A stretch of DNA of 64,000 nucleotides from Enterococcus sp. MMGLQ5-1 (GCF_013155265.1 NZ_JABJXU010000005.1:1-64000); one strand, 5' to 3'; counted from the stretch's first letter, positions 53,235 through 62,908 are shown. A program made the numbers and translations. The notes: generated from the sequence alone by a model not told the origin.

Positions 53235-54614
53235 TTAATTAATTTTATTTTGATAGGTAGCAGTTTTAAACATTATGATAAATAAAATAAAAATAATGAC
53301 ACCAAGACCACAAAACAGTAATAGTGTATGATTCATTCCTACTTTAATATTCGGTGAGGCGGCAGAAATTAAAGCAACAATTGCGGTCCCGAGCGCACCT
53401 GCAAATTGTTGTGCAGTTTGAAAAATCGCACTCCCATCAGCTCGATTTTCAGCTTTAAGATGTGCCAAAGCTGAAGTATTTAAAACACCAAAGCTCATCA
53501 CACGACCTAATGCAAAAATAGTATATAAAACGGTCATACCGATAAAGCCCATATTTTCCGTTAAAATTGACATTAGAATAAGGGCAATTAAAAACAAGGA
53601 ATTACCTACATATAAAGGAATTTTTTCCCCTTTTTTATCATAAATTTTACCAAAAATTGGATTTAAGAGTCCCGCTAGCAAAGTACCCGGTAATAGCGAA
53701 AAGCCTGCTAAAAGACTTGAAACGCCAAAACCAATTTGTAAATAATTTGGAATAATAAAATTACCGCCAATATTAGCAAATTGATAGAAAAAGAACGGAA
53801 TCAACGCCATCAGGAAGCTTAATTTACCTAAAACTCGAATATTAAGAAACTCAGATTGACTGGTTAAGCTTCGCCAAATAAATAAACCAATCGTCATTAT
53901 GAAAAGCATCAATAATAATAGATTAAAATGACCACTTTCTAATTCAGTGACCATAATTAAAAGCGAGGTGAGAGCAGCTGATAATAAAATAAAGGCAATA
54001 AAATCAAAATTAATATTATTATCTGGCTTCTTCACCTTCTCAAAGCTAGAGAAACCGATTAGCAGCGCAATAACAGGAATCGCTAATGTTGTATAAAAAA
54101 TCATTCGCCAGCCTAAAGTATCAATTAATAAACCACCATAGGTTGGGCCAATTGAAGGTGCTAAGCTTAAAATCATAGAGGCAAAGCCCATCCATAGTCC
54201 GAGCTTTTTCATTGGGACATATTCCAAAATTAAATTAAAGGTTAAGGGTAATGAAATACCTGCACCAATTCCTTGTAAAATCCGGCCAATCAATAATATT
54301 TCAAAATTTTGCGCCAGCCCACCGACAATAGTGCCGATGATAAAAACAATCACACTAATTAAAAAAAGGGATCGATTCATAAATCGTTTATAAAGAAACG
54401 AGCTTAAGGTCATCACAATCGCTACCGCTAACAAATATGCTGTCGTCACCCATGAAATCGTACCCATGCTAATATTAAATACCTTTGTTAATTCAGGAAA
54501 TGTAACATTCATCGCTGTCTCACTCATAATACCACCAAAGCCCATCAATGCAGCTGCAATAATCATCAGCTTTGTTTTAATTGTTATTTCTTCCCTATTC
54601 ACTAATGCCACCAA
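53235..54614 (-). CDS. MFS drug exporter, DHA2 (EmrB/QacA) type
   Basis: About 455 residues with 13-14 helices, of the 14-TMS drug:H+ antiporter branch: WVTTAYLLAVAIVMTLSSF, RILQGIGAGISLPLTFNL (motif B/C area) and SIGPTYGGLLIDTLGWRMIF (motif C-like). It would export toxic compounds. The start is uncertain: TTG 54614, GTG 54611 or GTG 54602. All overlap or closely follow the end of the MarR gene, so the genes are coupled. Confidence 0.92.
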   Translation of the reverse strand: MVALVNREEITIKTKLMIIAAALMGFGGIMSETAMNVTFPELTKVFNISMGTISWVTTAYLLAVAIVMTLSSFLYKRFMNRSLFLISVIVFIIGTIVGGLAQNFEILLIGRILQGIGAGISLPLTFNLILEYVPMKKLGLWMGFASMILSLAPSIGPTYGGLLIDTLGWRMIFYTTLAIPVIALLIGFSSFEKVKKPDNNINFDFIAFILLSAALTSLLIMVTELESGHFNLLLLMLFIMTIGLFIWRSLTSQSEFLNIRVLGKLSFLMALIPFFFYQFANIGGNFIIPNYLQIGFGVSSLLAGFSLLPGTLLAGLLNPIFGKIYDKKGEKIPLYVGNSLFLIALILMSILTENMGFIGMTVLYTIFALGRVMSFGVLNTSALAHLKAENRADGSAIFQTAQQFAGALGTAIVALISAASPNIKVGMNHTLLLFCGLGVIIFILFIIMFKTATYQNKIN

Positions 54615-55014
54615 CCTTCTTTAAAAAACGAGTCAAAATTAATAATTCTTGTTCTGATAAATCCTCTGTCATCCGTTGATGATCTTTCATTGTGTATGCC
54701 TGAATAATTTCTGTCAAATCGCTCGCTTTAGCGGTCAATTTAATATATCGCTGCCGTTTGTCAACTGGACTCACCTCACGATTAATAAATCCTTTTTTCT
54801 CCATTCGACCCAATAGGACTGAGACTGTCGAGGGTTTCAAATAAAATTCATCCTCAATATCCTTTTGTACAACTAATTTGGTCTGATTTCTAGCTAAAAA
54901 GTCTAAAATCGTCATTTGAGATCCTGTTAATTCAAATTGCTTGGTATATTTATCAAGTTCACGCGACAAATTAATTGAAGCAATTTTAATTAATCTACCA
55001 ATATTTTCTGTCAA
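54595..55014 (-). CDS. MarR-family transcriptional regulator
   Basis: About 139 residues of the MarR fold: TGSQMTILDFLARNQTKLVV, DEFYLKPSTVSVLLGRMEKK (recognition helix) and SPVDKRQRYIKLT (wing). TTG 55014 is the likely start (AAAGGTGG 8 nt upstream); the GTG four codons earlier lies inside that signal. It probably represses itself and the MFS exporter through the repeats in the promoter and is released by a substrate of the pump. Confidence 0.92.
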   Translation of the reverse strand: MTENIGRLIKIASINLSRELDKYTKQFELTGSQMTILDFLARNQTKLVVQKDIEDEFYLKPSTVSVLLGRMEKKGFINREVSPVDKRQRYIKLTAKASDLTEIIQAYTMKDHQRMTEDLSEQELLILTRFLKKVGGISE

Positions 55015-55040
55015 TTTTATTACCACCTTTAATTTTTTGC

Positions 55041-55082
55041 TACTTAAAAAGTATAGGCTTAATATTTTAGTTAGTCAACTAA
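55041..55082 (-). promoter_or_regulatory. Promoter and operators of MarR-MFS operon
   Basis: Minus strand: -35 TTGACT (55078-55073), 17-bp spacer, -10 TATACT (55055-55050). TTAGTT-N4-AACTAA (55067-55082) covers the -35, and TACTT-AAA-AAGTA (55041-55053) covers the start side of the -10. Both are likely MarR sites. Confidence 0.7.
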
Positions 55083-55168
55083 GTATTTTATGATAAAAAA
55101 AACATACCATTCATTCTTAAAAACAGTATGATTCAATTAAGCACGATATTTCAATTAAAAAATTAATC

Positions 55169-55273
55169 TTATAACTTTTGACTATTATTTTTTTCAATCT
55201 GTTTGGTCCACCACTTGCATAAAATCGTTACTAAGCTAATACTAACTATCCCAAATATCAAGCAAATCATCAT
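55169..55273 (-). CDS. Small membrane protein (34 aa)
   Basis: A 34-codon frame: one hydrophobic helix (MMICLIFGIVSISLVTILCK) followed by a charged tail with WWTKQIEKNN. AAGGAAG lies 7 nt before the ATG, better than chance. Too short for most gene callers. The family is unknown; small single-helix proteins often modulate a larger membrane complex. It has its own orientation and is not in the MarR operon's path (that operon starts upstream of 55041 and runs left). Confidence 0.5.
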   Translation of the reverse strand: MMICLIFGIVSISLVTILCKWWTKQIEKNNSQKL

Positions 55274-55343
55274 TCAATCGCTTCCTTTTCAATAATACTT
55301 ATTTACTCATCCAATAATATAAATATATTACAATTGTTCTGGA

Positions 55344-55373
55344 TTTCAAATCCATCCTAGGATGGATTTGAAA
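55344..55373. repeat. 30-bp perfect palindrome
   Basis: TTTCAAATCCATCCT (55344-55358) is followed at once by its exact complement AGGATGGATTTGAAA (55359-55373), centred on CCTAGG. No T-run follows, so it is not an ordinary terminator. It lies 70 bp upstream of the small membrane protein gene. Confidence 0.8.
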
Positions 55374-55571
55374 ATATAGACAAAGTATACTTTTATAGTC
55401 TGCTTTTTCTTTTTGACTCTAAAATCAATTGAACTGATAGATATTTCGAGCCTTTTTTTATTGGTCTAATTTGGAATTGTTTCTTAGAAGCAATGCTGAT
55501 AACAATTCGTTCATTTGTCAAACAACTGAAATTATGAGACGATAAAAAAATGGAAGGGATGTGTAAACAAA

Positions 55572-56327
55572 ATGGATTTAAAATTGACAAATAAAACAGC
55601 ACTAGTTTTAGCCTCAAGCGATGGATTAGGTAAAGCAATCGCTCAAGAGTTAGCCAATGAGGGTGCAAACGTAATGATTGCAAGCCGTAATGAACAAAAA
55701 TTGATAAAGGCTGCCCAACAAATTAAGCTGACAGCCACAGGTAAGGTTGATTACACTGCTTTCGATCAAACAAGCAAGAAAGATATTGAACACCTTATCA
55801 AACAGACTCAGCAAAAATTTGGTAAAATTGAAATATTGGTTAATAACTCTGGTGGACCAAAGTCAGGGCATTTTGAAGAGCTTGATGAGCAGGACTGGCA
55901 GGAGGCTTATGAATTAACCCTATTAAGCTATATCCGAATCATCCGAGCTGCATTACCTGATTTAAAAGCAACCAAAGGGAGAATCCTAAATAACACCTCC
56001 AGCTCAGTCAAAGAACCAATTGATGGTCTCACCTTGTCTAATGTTTTTAGAATGGGGATTTCTGGGCTCTCTAAAACTCTCTCTCAGGAGCTAGCAACGG
56101 ACGGCATATTAGTTAATACAATTGGGGCAGGGCGATTTAATACCGAACGCTTAAGATCACTTCATCCGCAGGATAATGACAGTAATTTGCAAAATCAAAT
56201 ACCTATTGGCAGAAGCGGGGAGCCCGATGAATTTGCTAAAGTAGCTACTTTTTTAGTTTCTGGTGCAAATACCTATATGACAGGGCAAACGATTTTGCTG
56301 GAGGGTGGGCTGGTTAAAGCCTTTTAA
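55572..56327 (+). CDS. SDR-family oxidoreductase without the usual Tyr
   Basis: A 251-residue short-chain dehydrogenase: ALVLASSDGLGKAIAQELA (nucleotide site, with S-S-D-G-L-G), LVNNSGGPKSG (NNxG), NNTSSSVKEP (Ser). The YxxxK position reads SNVFRMGISGLSKTLSQEL, so the Lys is kept but the Tyr is not evident. This is a known SDR branch often labelled 3-oxoacyl-ACP reductase with uncertain activity. GGAAGGG is 12-15 nt before the ATG. No fatty acid genes are adjacent. Confidence 0.85.
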   Translation: MDLKLTNKTALVLASSDGLGKAIAQELANEGANVMIASRNEQKLIKAAQQIKLTATGKVDYTAFDQTSKKDIEHLIKQTQQKFGKIEILVNNSGGPKSGHFEELDEQDWQEAYELTLLSYIRIIRAALPDLKATKGRILNNTSSSVKEPIDGLTLSNVFRMGISGLSKTLSQELATDGILVNTIGAGRFNTERLRSLHPQDNDSNLQNQIPIGRSGEPDEFAKVATFLVSGANTYMTGQTILLEGGLVKAF

Positions 56328-56401
56328 TCAGAAATTCGTATAACGGCTTAAGGTATATCTCAATAGTCGTTACTAAAGCTAAATTGAAAAACAGACTTCA
56401 G

Positions 56402-56920
56402 CTAGTCGCTAATTTTTTCAAGAATTAAGTCGCGCTGTGTATCAGTCCCCAATTGAAAATAATGTGCACCAGCCTCAACAAAACCAAGCTTATTGTAAAA
56501 TTTTTGAGCGGCTACATTGTGTTCCCAAACACCTAACCAAATTGTTGTTTTTTTATTAGCTATTGCAAGCTTATCGGCTTGCTTGAGTAATTTTTTTCCC
56601 AAGCCAAGACGTTTATACTTTGATAAGATATAAATTCTTTCAATTTCTAATGTGAAATCGCCTCTTGCCTCTGTTTGTGCATCGTTAATATTTAACTTAA
56701 GATAACCAGCTAGCTCATGATTATAGTAGATAAAATAAAAAAATGAGTTTGGATTGTTTATTTCGGTAGATAAAACTTGTTGATTACAATTTTCGGCATA
56801 ATATTGCTCTAAATCAGCTGCAGTATTACTGTCACCAAATGTTTCTTGAAATGTATCAATTGTAATTTTTTGTAAAGTATTGATATCAACAGACCTAATC
56901 TGAATAATTTTTACTGTCAT
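56402..56920 (-). CDS. GNAT-family N-acetyltransferase
   Basis: A 172-residue acetyltransferase: SKYKRLGLGKKLLKQADKLA (acetyl-CoA pyrophosphate loop, R/QxxGxG/A) and KFYNKLGFVEAGAHYF at the C-terminus. The substrate is unknown; the layout resembles spermidine- or small amine-acetylating members. AAAGGAG precedes the ATG. Convergent with the SDR gene. Confidence 0.88.
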   Translation of the reverse strand: MTVKIIQIRSVDINTLQKITIDTFQETFGDSNTAADLEQYYAENCNQQVLSTEINNPNSFFYFIYYNHELAGYLKLNINDAQTEARGDFTLEIERIYILSKYKRLGLGKKLLKQADKLAIANKKTTIWLGVWEHNVAAQKFYNKLGFVEAGAHYFQLGTDTQRDLILEKISD

Positions 56921-57174
56921 GCTTTACTCCTTTATTAATTTCTAGTAGCTTCAATAATTTTTTATCAAAAAAAGCAGAAGCAGCTTCTTCTAAGACCTAA
57001 CGAAACTGTTCTGCTTACCCGGTGGCAATAATATTTATTAGTTTATTATATTTAATTTATTATTATTTTTCAATATCTTTTCATTCTAAGATAAATAACA
57101 ATCCATTTTTATTAAAATTATTCAACAAAAAATTTTTAGCAATACTTTAACATTATTAGAAATGAGGAATGCTT

Positions 57175-57723
57175 ATGAAAATTCGTATCGCAACACCAAA
57201 AGACAGCGCTGCTTTAATTGAAATATATGCCCCTTACGTTACTGATACAGCAATTTCTTTTGAATATGAGGTACCCTCAATTGAAGAATTTGCCGAACGA
57301 ATTGAAAATACATTAAAAAAATTTCCCTATCTCGTTTTAGAAGAAAATAATAAAATTATTGGTTATGCTTATGCAAATGCCTACAATAAACGCACAGCCT
57401 ACAACTGGGCGTGTGAAATTTCAATTTATATCCGTCAGGATAATCAAAGCCACGGTGCAGGCACATTGCTCTACCTTGCATTAGAAGCTATTTTGAAGCA
57501 GCAGCACATTGTCACAATCGTTTCTTGTATCACAGAAGGCAATCAAAAAAGTGAGGCCTTTCATCAAAAGCATGGCTTTGAAAAAGTAGCTTTGTTTAAC
57601 AATATTGGCTATAAATTTGGTGAATGGTATCACGTTTGCTGGATGCAAAAAGCTTTAACTGCCGATCTTAAAAATATACAACCATTTCAAGCATTTAAAC
57701 CAAATATGTTAAAAAGCAATTAG
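57175..57723 (+). CDS. Phosphinothricin acetyltransferase-like GNAT
   Basis: About 182 residues of the PAT/bar-like branch: IRIATPKDSAALIEIYAPYV, TAISFEYEVPS, CEISIYIRQDNQSHGAGTLL (acetyl-CoA loop), GFEKVALFNNIGYKFGEW. Members acetylate methionine sulfoximine, methionine sulfone or amino acid analogues. ATG 57175 is chosen, since ATG 57169 abuts GAGGA. Single gene. Confidence 0.88.
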   Translation: MKIRIATPKDSAALIEIYAPYVTDTAISFEYEVPSIEEFAERIENTLKKFPYLVLEENNKIIGYAYANAYNKRTAYNWACEISIYIRQDNQSHGAGTLLYLALEAILKQQHIVTIVSCITEGNQKSEAFHQKHGFEKVALFNNIGYKFGEWYHVCWMQKALTADLKNIQPFQAFKPNMLKSN

Positions 57724-58146
57724 CGATTCGACCACTAATCATCGTCTATTTTATAAATTATTATTTAGTTTTTCAGCCATGACACCCAATGCCAAATATT
57801 TAGAAATTCTTCAGCATGCATAAAGCGATAGTCATCTCATCAACCATACAAACTGACGAGATAACTATCTCGCTTATACTGCGTAAATCATAATACTTTT
57901 ATAGTGCTAAAAATATAAAAAATAAATCAATAACATTAAATACATTAACGTTATTGATTTATAAAGTAAAATTAATCTATCAGCTTGCCGAAATAGTTAT
58001 ATTAATACCATTATTAAAAAAATTAGTTATCCGAATATAAAAATTATTAACGTCTTGATTTTATTAGATTATCGTAATATCCTGATTAACCAAATATAGT
58101 TTTAAATAGCTTTTACACTTACACTAATTAACACCGAACCCTAAAG
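57724..58146. other. Spacer, no gene seen
   Basis: About 420 bp, AT-rich, with a small hairpin around 57835-57875 (ATCTCATCA...CGAGATAACT). I see no gene or RNA in it. Confidence 0.5.
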
Positions 58147-58506
58147 TCATTGCTTGCCAAAAATCAATGAATTATGTGCCTTTTTATTTAATCTATAACC
58201 GCACATTTCCTTATTTATGCCTTTACAGTCATGCTCAATCAATTGGATTAATGCTGATTCATCAAAATAATATTTTTCACAGTCTTGAAAATGATTTCTC
58301 AATATCACTAACTTTGCATCAATCAATATCATTTTTTGAAGAGACAGCCACATCAGATCGCCATTAAAATTTTTACAAAGTTTAAGAACCTCTGACTCTT
58401 GGATCATCCAATAATCATATAGCTTTGGCATTTTTTTTTGGACTAAATCAAAATTAATATCTTCTCTCATAATTGTTATATATTCTTTTTCAGTTTGAAA
58501 AAACAT
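58147..58506 (-). CDS. Hypothetical protein (119 aa)
   Basis: A 119-residue soluble protein I do not recognise, with a helical pattern (LMWLSLQKMILIDAKLVIL) and several Cys in the second half. GAGGTG is 6 nt before the ATG. It starts 20 bp after the large LPxTG adhesin gene on the same strand, so it is probably in the same transcript. A second in-frame ATG at codon 13 is possible. Confidence 0.6.
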   Translation of the reverse strand: MFFQTEKEYITIMREDINFDLVQKKMPKLYDYWMIQESEVLKLCKNFNGDLMWLSLQKMILIDAKLVILRNHFQDCEKYYFDESALIQLIEHDCKGINKEMCGYRLNKKAHNSLIFGKQ

Positions 58507-58525
58507 TTATAACACCTCAATTTTA

Positions 58526-61500
58526 TTATCTTTTTTTCTTAATAAAAATAACCAACCCCGATGCAACACCTAAGCATCCAATTAAGATAAACCAATTATT
58601 TATTTCTTCACCTGTCTTGGGCATAATTTGATTGCTATTTTTTATTTTAGCATTCGTTTTCTCTAAAACTTGATTGGGATTTTCATTTACATCTTGTGAT
58701 GTGATTGAAAATTTAACTGGTGTTTTATCAATTTGATAACCTTCGGGAGATTTCGTTTCAACCAATTGATAATCGCCAACTTCTAAGGCCTCTATTGCTA
58801 TTGTACCGTCACTACCCGTTACTATATTTCTTCTCAATACTTTACCGTCAGCGGTTTGTAATTCAAATTCAGCATTTGCTAGCATTTTGGAGGTCTGACT
58901 ATCTACTTTTTTCAAGATAATTTTTCCAAGCTTGGTATCTAAATACTTATTTTCAAATACTACCTTTTCTTCATATACTGGGGTCGCAACCAACTGACCA
59001 GCATTATCCGCAACCTTTACAGATACCTGATATTTACTTTGATCATAGCTAATCGTACTATCCGTACCAGCAACCTCTTGAATCACATAGTTATAGGTAC
59101 CTGCCTTACTATAATCCAGCGCATCAAAGTAAATCTTGCCAGACGCATCATTCGACTTAGTTTGAAGCACCTCACCGTCACTAGACAACAGCTCAAAGCT
59201 AAACTGACCGGCTGTTAAATCTTTACCTATTAATTCTTTAGTCGCTTCTAGCACCGCACTGCCCTGTGCTGGACGATAGGTATTTTTAAAAGCTGCAGCT
59301 CCGTTATATGTTGGGGTCGCAACCAACTGACCAGCATTATCCTCAACCTTTACAGATACCTGATATTTGCTTTGATCGTAGCTAATCGTACTATCCGTAC
59401 CAGCAACCTCTTGAATCACATAATTATAGGTACCCGCCTTACTATAATCCAGCGCATCAAAGTAAATCTTGCCAAACGCATCATTCGACTTAGTTTGAAG
59501 CACCTCACCGTCACTAGACAGCAGCTCAAAGCTAAACTGACCGGCTGTTAAATCTTTACCTATCAATTCCTTAGTCGCTTCTAGCACCGCACTGCCCTGT
59601 GTTGGATGATAGGTATTTTTAAAAGCTGCAGCTCCGTTATATGTTGGGGTCGCAACCAACTGACCAGCATTATCCTCAACCTTTACAGATACCTGATATT
59701 TGCTTTGATCGTAGCTAATCGTACTATCCGTACCAGCAACCTCTTGAATCACATAATTATAGGTACCCGCCTTACTATAATCCAGCGCATCAAAGTAAAT
59801 CTTACCAGACGCATCATTCGACTTAGTTTGAAGCACCTCACCGTCACTAGACAACAGCTCGAAGCTAAACTGACCTGCCGTTAAATCTTTACCTATTAAT
59901 TCTTTAGTCGCTTCTAGCACCGCACTGCCCTGTGCTGGACGATAGGTATTTTTAAAAGCTGCAGCTCCGTTATATGTTGGGGTCGCAACCAACTGACCGT
60001 CATTATCCTCAACCTTTACAGATACCTGATATTTACTTTGATCATAGCTAATCGTACTATCCGTACCAGCAACCTCTTGAATCACATAATTATAGGTACC
60101 CGCCTTACTATAATCCAGCGCATCAAAGTAAATCTTACCAGACGCATCATTCGACTTAGTTTGAAGCACCTCACCGTCACTAGACAGCAGCTCAAAGCTA
60201 AACTGACCGGCTGTTAAATCTTTACCTATTAATTCCTTAGTTGCCTCTAATGTTAAGCTTGTTGCCTTCGTCTTAGGATTCGTTACCTCTATGATATAAC
60301 CATTAACATCTGAATTATGTATTCTAAATACATCACTCGGACTAAACCTTGGACTGCTATAGCCAGCTAAGCCTGATACCTCAACTAACTTATACTGTCC
60401 TACAGCCAACTTGCCAAAGGTCACTTCGCCATTTACATCGGTTGCTCTCTCTAAAGTACCAATTGAGTCATGAGGTGTATAATCTTCATACTCTTGTGTA
60501 GCTTCATTGAGCTTAGCCAATTTAAAGATAACATCTTTCAAATTAACCCCTGAATCATCCTTTTTTACTACCTTTATGGATTTAGCCTCAACACCTTCTG
60601 CACCACCACCAATTTCTTTAAAATCAATTTCTCTCTCATTAGAAATCGCTTCTTTATTATCATAAATCAGCTTCGCTTGATTTTTTAATTTACTTGGATC
60701 ACCAGCTACATCTGCTCGAATCGTTACCTGAAAAGCAATTACCTCATCTTCGATGCCCGATTGAAAATGATTCATCGTTTTCCAATAAGCCTGATTAGTT
60801 ATTTTTCCACTAGCTAGCTGAGCATCTAATAGTTTTTTTATTTCATCATAATTATTCGCACGATATTTTTCTGGTAATAAAATACCGTTGTTTGGGATAT
60901 TTCCAAAATAAATTACAACTGTATTATTTAAAACACCATACGATGGCTTCCCATAATTTTTTAATGTCTGTTGGTACTCTTCTATTGTTGTTTCTGTAGT
61001 AGGTGGCTTATTTTCAATTTGATAATTTCCCCATGAAGACTGCGTGACATCAGTGTATAAAAAAACATTGTTTGACATGATTTGTTTAGATGTTGAGCTA
61101 TATAAAATTGTTTGAATTTTTAATGAGCTAAAGGTTTGATTTTCTTGCAATTCATCAATAAAGAAACTATTATTTAACGTTTCATAGCTTTCTCCATTAT
61201 ATCTTTTATTTAAATTATCAAAATTCAGTAAAACATCCCAATTGGCTACATTTTCACCCGATACCTGTGTTCCATTTTTAACGATAGCGCTATTGTTAGA
61301 GTTTGGATATTCACCAGCAGAACCACCACCACCATCAATATCAAATGATGGAAGTTTGATGCCATTTTCTACCTCAATAACAATATTTGAGCCACTCTTC
61401 TCAATTTTACCATCTGCATACACATTACCGTTTTTGATGGACTCTTTAGCAACCGCTAGGTCAGTTAGAGTAATTTTAATTTGCCCATCAATTATCTGAT

Positions 61501-62065
61501 ACTTACCTAGAATCTCTCCTGTTGTAGAATCCTTTAAGTCATACTCAGAAGTATTTTTATATGAAAAATAATCACTTGGTAGGCTGAAATAAAAATAATC
61601 ACCTGCAGACATTGTTGCTAAATTGGCTTCACTGATATTCCAGCTATATTCAAATCTAATAGAATTGCCTACGATGGGGCTTGCCGCACCATCTACTAAC
61701 TGACCATTTTTGATAAAATCATAAAAGCCACTACCACTATTAATTTTAACATCTATTCCAGAAGTGGTTATTTTATCGCTTACATCAGCATTTGCTCTTA
61801 AGATTGGTATTTGGCGCAACGCTATTGCTTGACTCGACTCTTTACCCTGCTCTGAGCTATTAATTAACGGTTCAGGAGGCATTAATTTTGAGTGAGTTTC
61901 AAAAGCAGTTGCTGCCTCATTCGTAGCTGCCAATTGACTAGATTCTTCAGTGGCTGAAGCCGATATTTGATTATCTACAGTCTCTGCAATAGCAGTAACA
62001 GGAGCAATAATAAACGAAACAATCAGCAGAATCAAACTAATTAGCGTAAACATTTTTTTTGACAT
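58526..62065 (-). CDS. LPxTG adhesin with pilin-type isopeptide repeats
   Basis: About 1,179 residues: signal peptide (SKKMFTLISLILLIVSFIIA, cleaved near AIAE), a Ser/Glu linker, a large N-terminal adhesive region of the Cna/fibrinogen-binding A-domain kind (about 90-510), and a Cna_B/SpaA-type domain (KSIKVVKKDDSGVNLKDVIF, about 525-610). Four near-identical 111-residue FctA/Spy0128-like domains follow, with LEATKELIGKDLTAGQFSF and the EVAGTDSTISYD Glu region, then one more Cna_B domain (GKIILKKVDSQTSKMLANAE) and the sorting signal MPKTGEE with its hydrophobic tail. Such Lys-Asn isopeptide domains make stiff stalks or sortase-built fibres. ATG 62065 is used because it starts a proper signal peptide, although its ribosome binding site (GTAGG) is weak. 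Confidence 0.9.
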   Translation of the reverse strand: MSKKMFTLISLILLIVSFIIAPVTAIAETVDNQISASATEESSQLAATNEAATAFETHSKLMPPEPLINSSEQGKESSQAIALRQIPILRANADVSDKITTSGIDVKINSGSGFYDFIKNGQLVDGAASPIVGNSIRFEYSWNISEANLATMSAGDYFYFSLPSDYFSYKNTSEYDLKDSTTGEILGKYQIIDGQIKITLTDLAVAKESIKNGNVYADGKIEKSGSNIVIEVENGIKLPSFDIDGGGGSAGEYPNSNNSAIVKNGTQVSGENVANWDVLLNFDNLNKRYNGESYETLNNSFFIDELQENQTFSSLKIQTILYSSTSKQIMSNNVFLYTDVTQSSWGNYQIENKPPTTETTIEEYQQTLKNYGKPSYGVLNNTVVIYFGNIPNNGILLPEKYRANNYDEIKKLLDAQLASGKITNQAYWKTMNHFQSGIEDEVIAFQVTIRADVAGDPSKLKNQAKLIYDNKEAISNEREIDFKEIGGGAEGVEAKSIKVVKKDDSGVNLKDVIFKLAKLNEATQEYEDYTPHDSIGTLERATDVNGEVTFGKLAVGQYKLVEVSGLAGYSSPRFSPSDVFRIHNSDVNGYIIEVTNPKTKATSLTLEATKELIGKDLTAGQFSFELLSSDGEVLQTKSNDASGKIYFDALDYSKAGTYNYVIQEVAGTDSTISYDQSKYQVSVKVEDNDGQLVATPTYNGAAAFKNTYRPAQGSAVLEATKELIGKDLTAGQFSFELLSSDGEVLQTKSNDASGKIYFDALDYSKAGTYNYVIQEVAGTDSTISYDQSKYQVSVKVEDNAGQLVATPTYNGAAAFKNTYHPTQGSAVLEATKELIGKDLTAGQFSFELLSSDGEVLQTKSNDAFGKIYFDALDYSKAGTYNYVIQEVAGTDSTISYDQSKYQVSVKVEDNAGQLVATPTYNGAAAFKNTYRPAQGSAVLEATKELIGKDLTAGQFSFELLSSDGEVLQTKSNDASGKIYFDALDYSKAGTYNYVIQEVAGTDSTISYDQSKYQVSVKVADNAGQLVATPVYEEKVVFENKYLDTKLGKIILKKVDSQTSKMLANAEFELQTADGKVLRRNIVTGSDGTIAIEALEVGDYQLVETKSPEGYQIDKTPVKFSITSQDVNENPNQVLEKTNAKIKNSNQIMPKTGEEINNWFILIGCLGVASGLVIFIKKKR
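58931..60262 (-). repeat. Four 333-bp direct repeats in the adhesin gene
   Basis: Units at about 60262-59930, 59929-59597, 59596-59264 and 59263-58931. Copies differ by only a few bases (for example DASGK versus DAFGK, RPAQG versus HPTQG), so copy number can change by recombination or be collapsed in assembly. Confidence 0.9.
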
Positions 62066-62336
62066 TACTAAACCTACTTTCTTAATAAATACATATCTAT
62101 AATCCTCTGGCTTGACATCCATTACCGTCATTTCCAGTTTTTTTTCTAGCAATAAACTTCAATTGATTAAACACCTCTACTTTGTCTAATAGCTTGCCAT
62201 ATCATTAGCAATTTACCAAGACAGCACAACCAGCTTCAAGTGGAGATTATGACTGCTCATTCTCCATGATCAACCTGCGAAAGTGACTGTCGCCCGACAT
62301 TTCTATCATAAAAATCTATTTAACTGGATTCACAAA

Positions 62337-62500
62337 TTATTTTTTAATTAAAATAAATTTCATCATCCGAGAGCTAATGCTCATTTGATTTTTCCATTGA
62401 CGAAATAGAGGATAAATATCAGTTTTAAGTCTTTTTTGTTCATCAATCAACCCATGATAAAATGCCCTCTCAGAGCAATTACCATCAACAAAAAAGCATA
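62337..62500 (-). pseudogene. Unrecognised gene tail
   Basis: The minus strand is open for about 53 codons without a start: CFFVDGNCSERAFYHGLIDE then QKRLKTDIYPLFRQW and MKFILIKK before the stop at 62337-62339. It reads like the end of a larger protein whose front is gone. Otherwise the 62066-62566 spacer shows nothing. Confidence 0.3.
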
Positions 62501-62566
62501 TTCTCCGTTAATGCAAACTCTAAAGCGGATACAGATTTATGAATAAAAAATCAGTTTCTTTTCAAA

Positions 62567-62908
62567 TTAAGAAATCTCTTTTCTACCAAATAAAACGCCG
62601 CCCGACATTGAAGCCAATATCATTCCCAGCTGAATTTCATGTTCATCATTTAATAAAACGCCTTCTTCTTTTTCCAAATTTGCCAATCTTTTTTCAATTT
62701 CCAAAAATTTCCTTCTCTCTAATTTTTGGTAATAATTAATATTTGAATCATTATCAATTGTAATTGTATGTTCTGATTTACTATTTATATCAAATTGATA
62801 ATTTACTGGTCCTTGATTGTCTGGCAGCAGATTCCAAAACGGAAAAAAGGATTGATTAGTAATTAAAAAAGGTAATACCCAAAGAATTATTTTTTTATCT
62901 CTCACCAT
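62567..62908 (-). CDS. Small membrane or exported protein (113 aa)
   Basis: A 113-residue protein with an N-terminal hydrophobic segment (KKIILWVLPFLITNQSFFPF) and a charged, partly coiled-coil region (KLERRKFLEIEKRLANLEKE). AAGGAG precedes the ATG. It overlaps the end of the Mga-type regulator gene by 14 bp, so the two are coupled. It may work with that regulator upstream of the adhesin, but its role is unknown. Confidence 0.6.
   Translation of the reverse strand: MVRDKKIILWVLPFLITNQSFFPFWNLLPDNQGPVNYQFDINSKSEHTITIDNDSNINYYQKLERRKFLEIEKRLANLEKEEGVLLNDEHEIQLGMILASMSGGVLFGRKEIS

Noticed and set aside
55393-55560. Leftward protein ending in a Lys/Arg-rich tail
   Set aside because: The frame has no start within the spacer and overlaps the SDR gene; no family resemblance.
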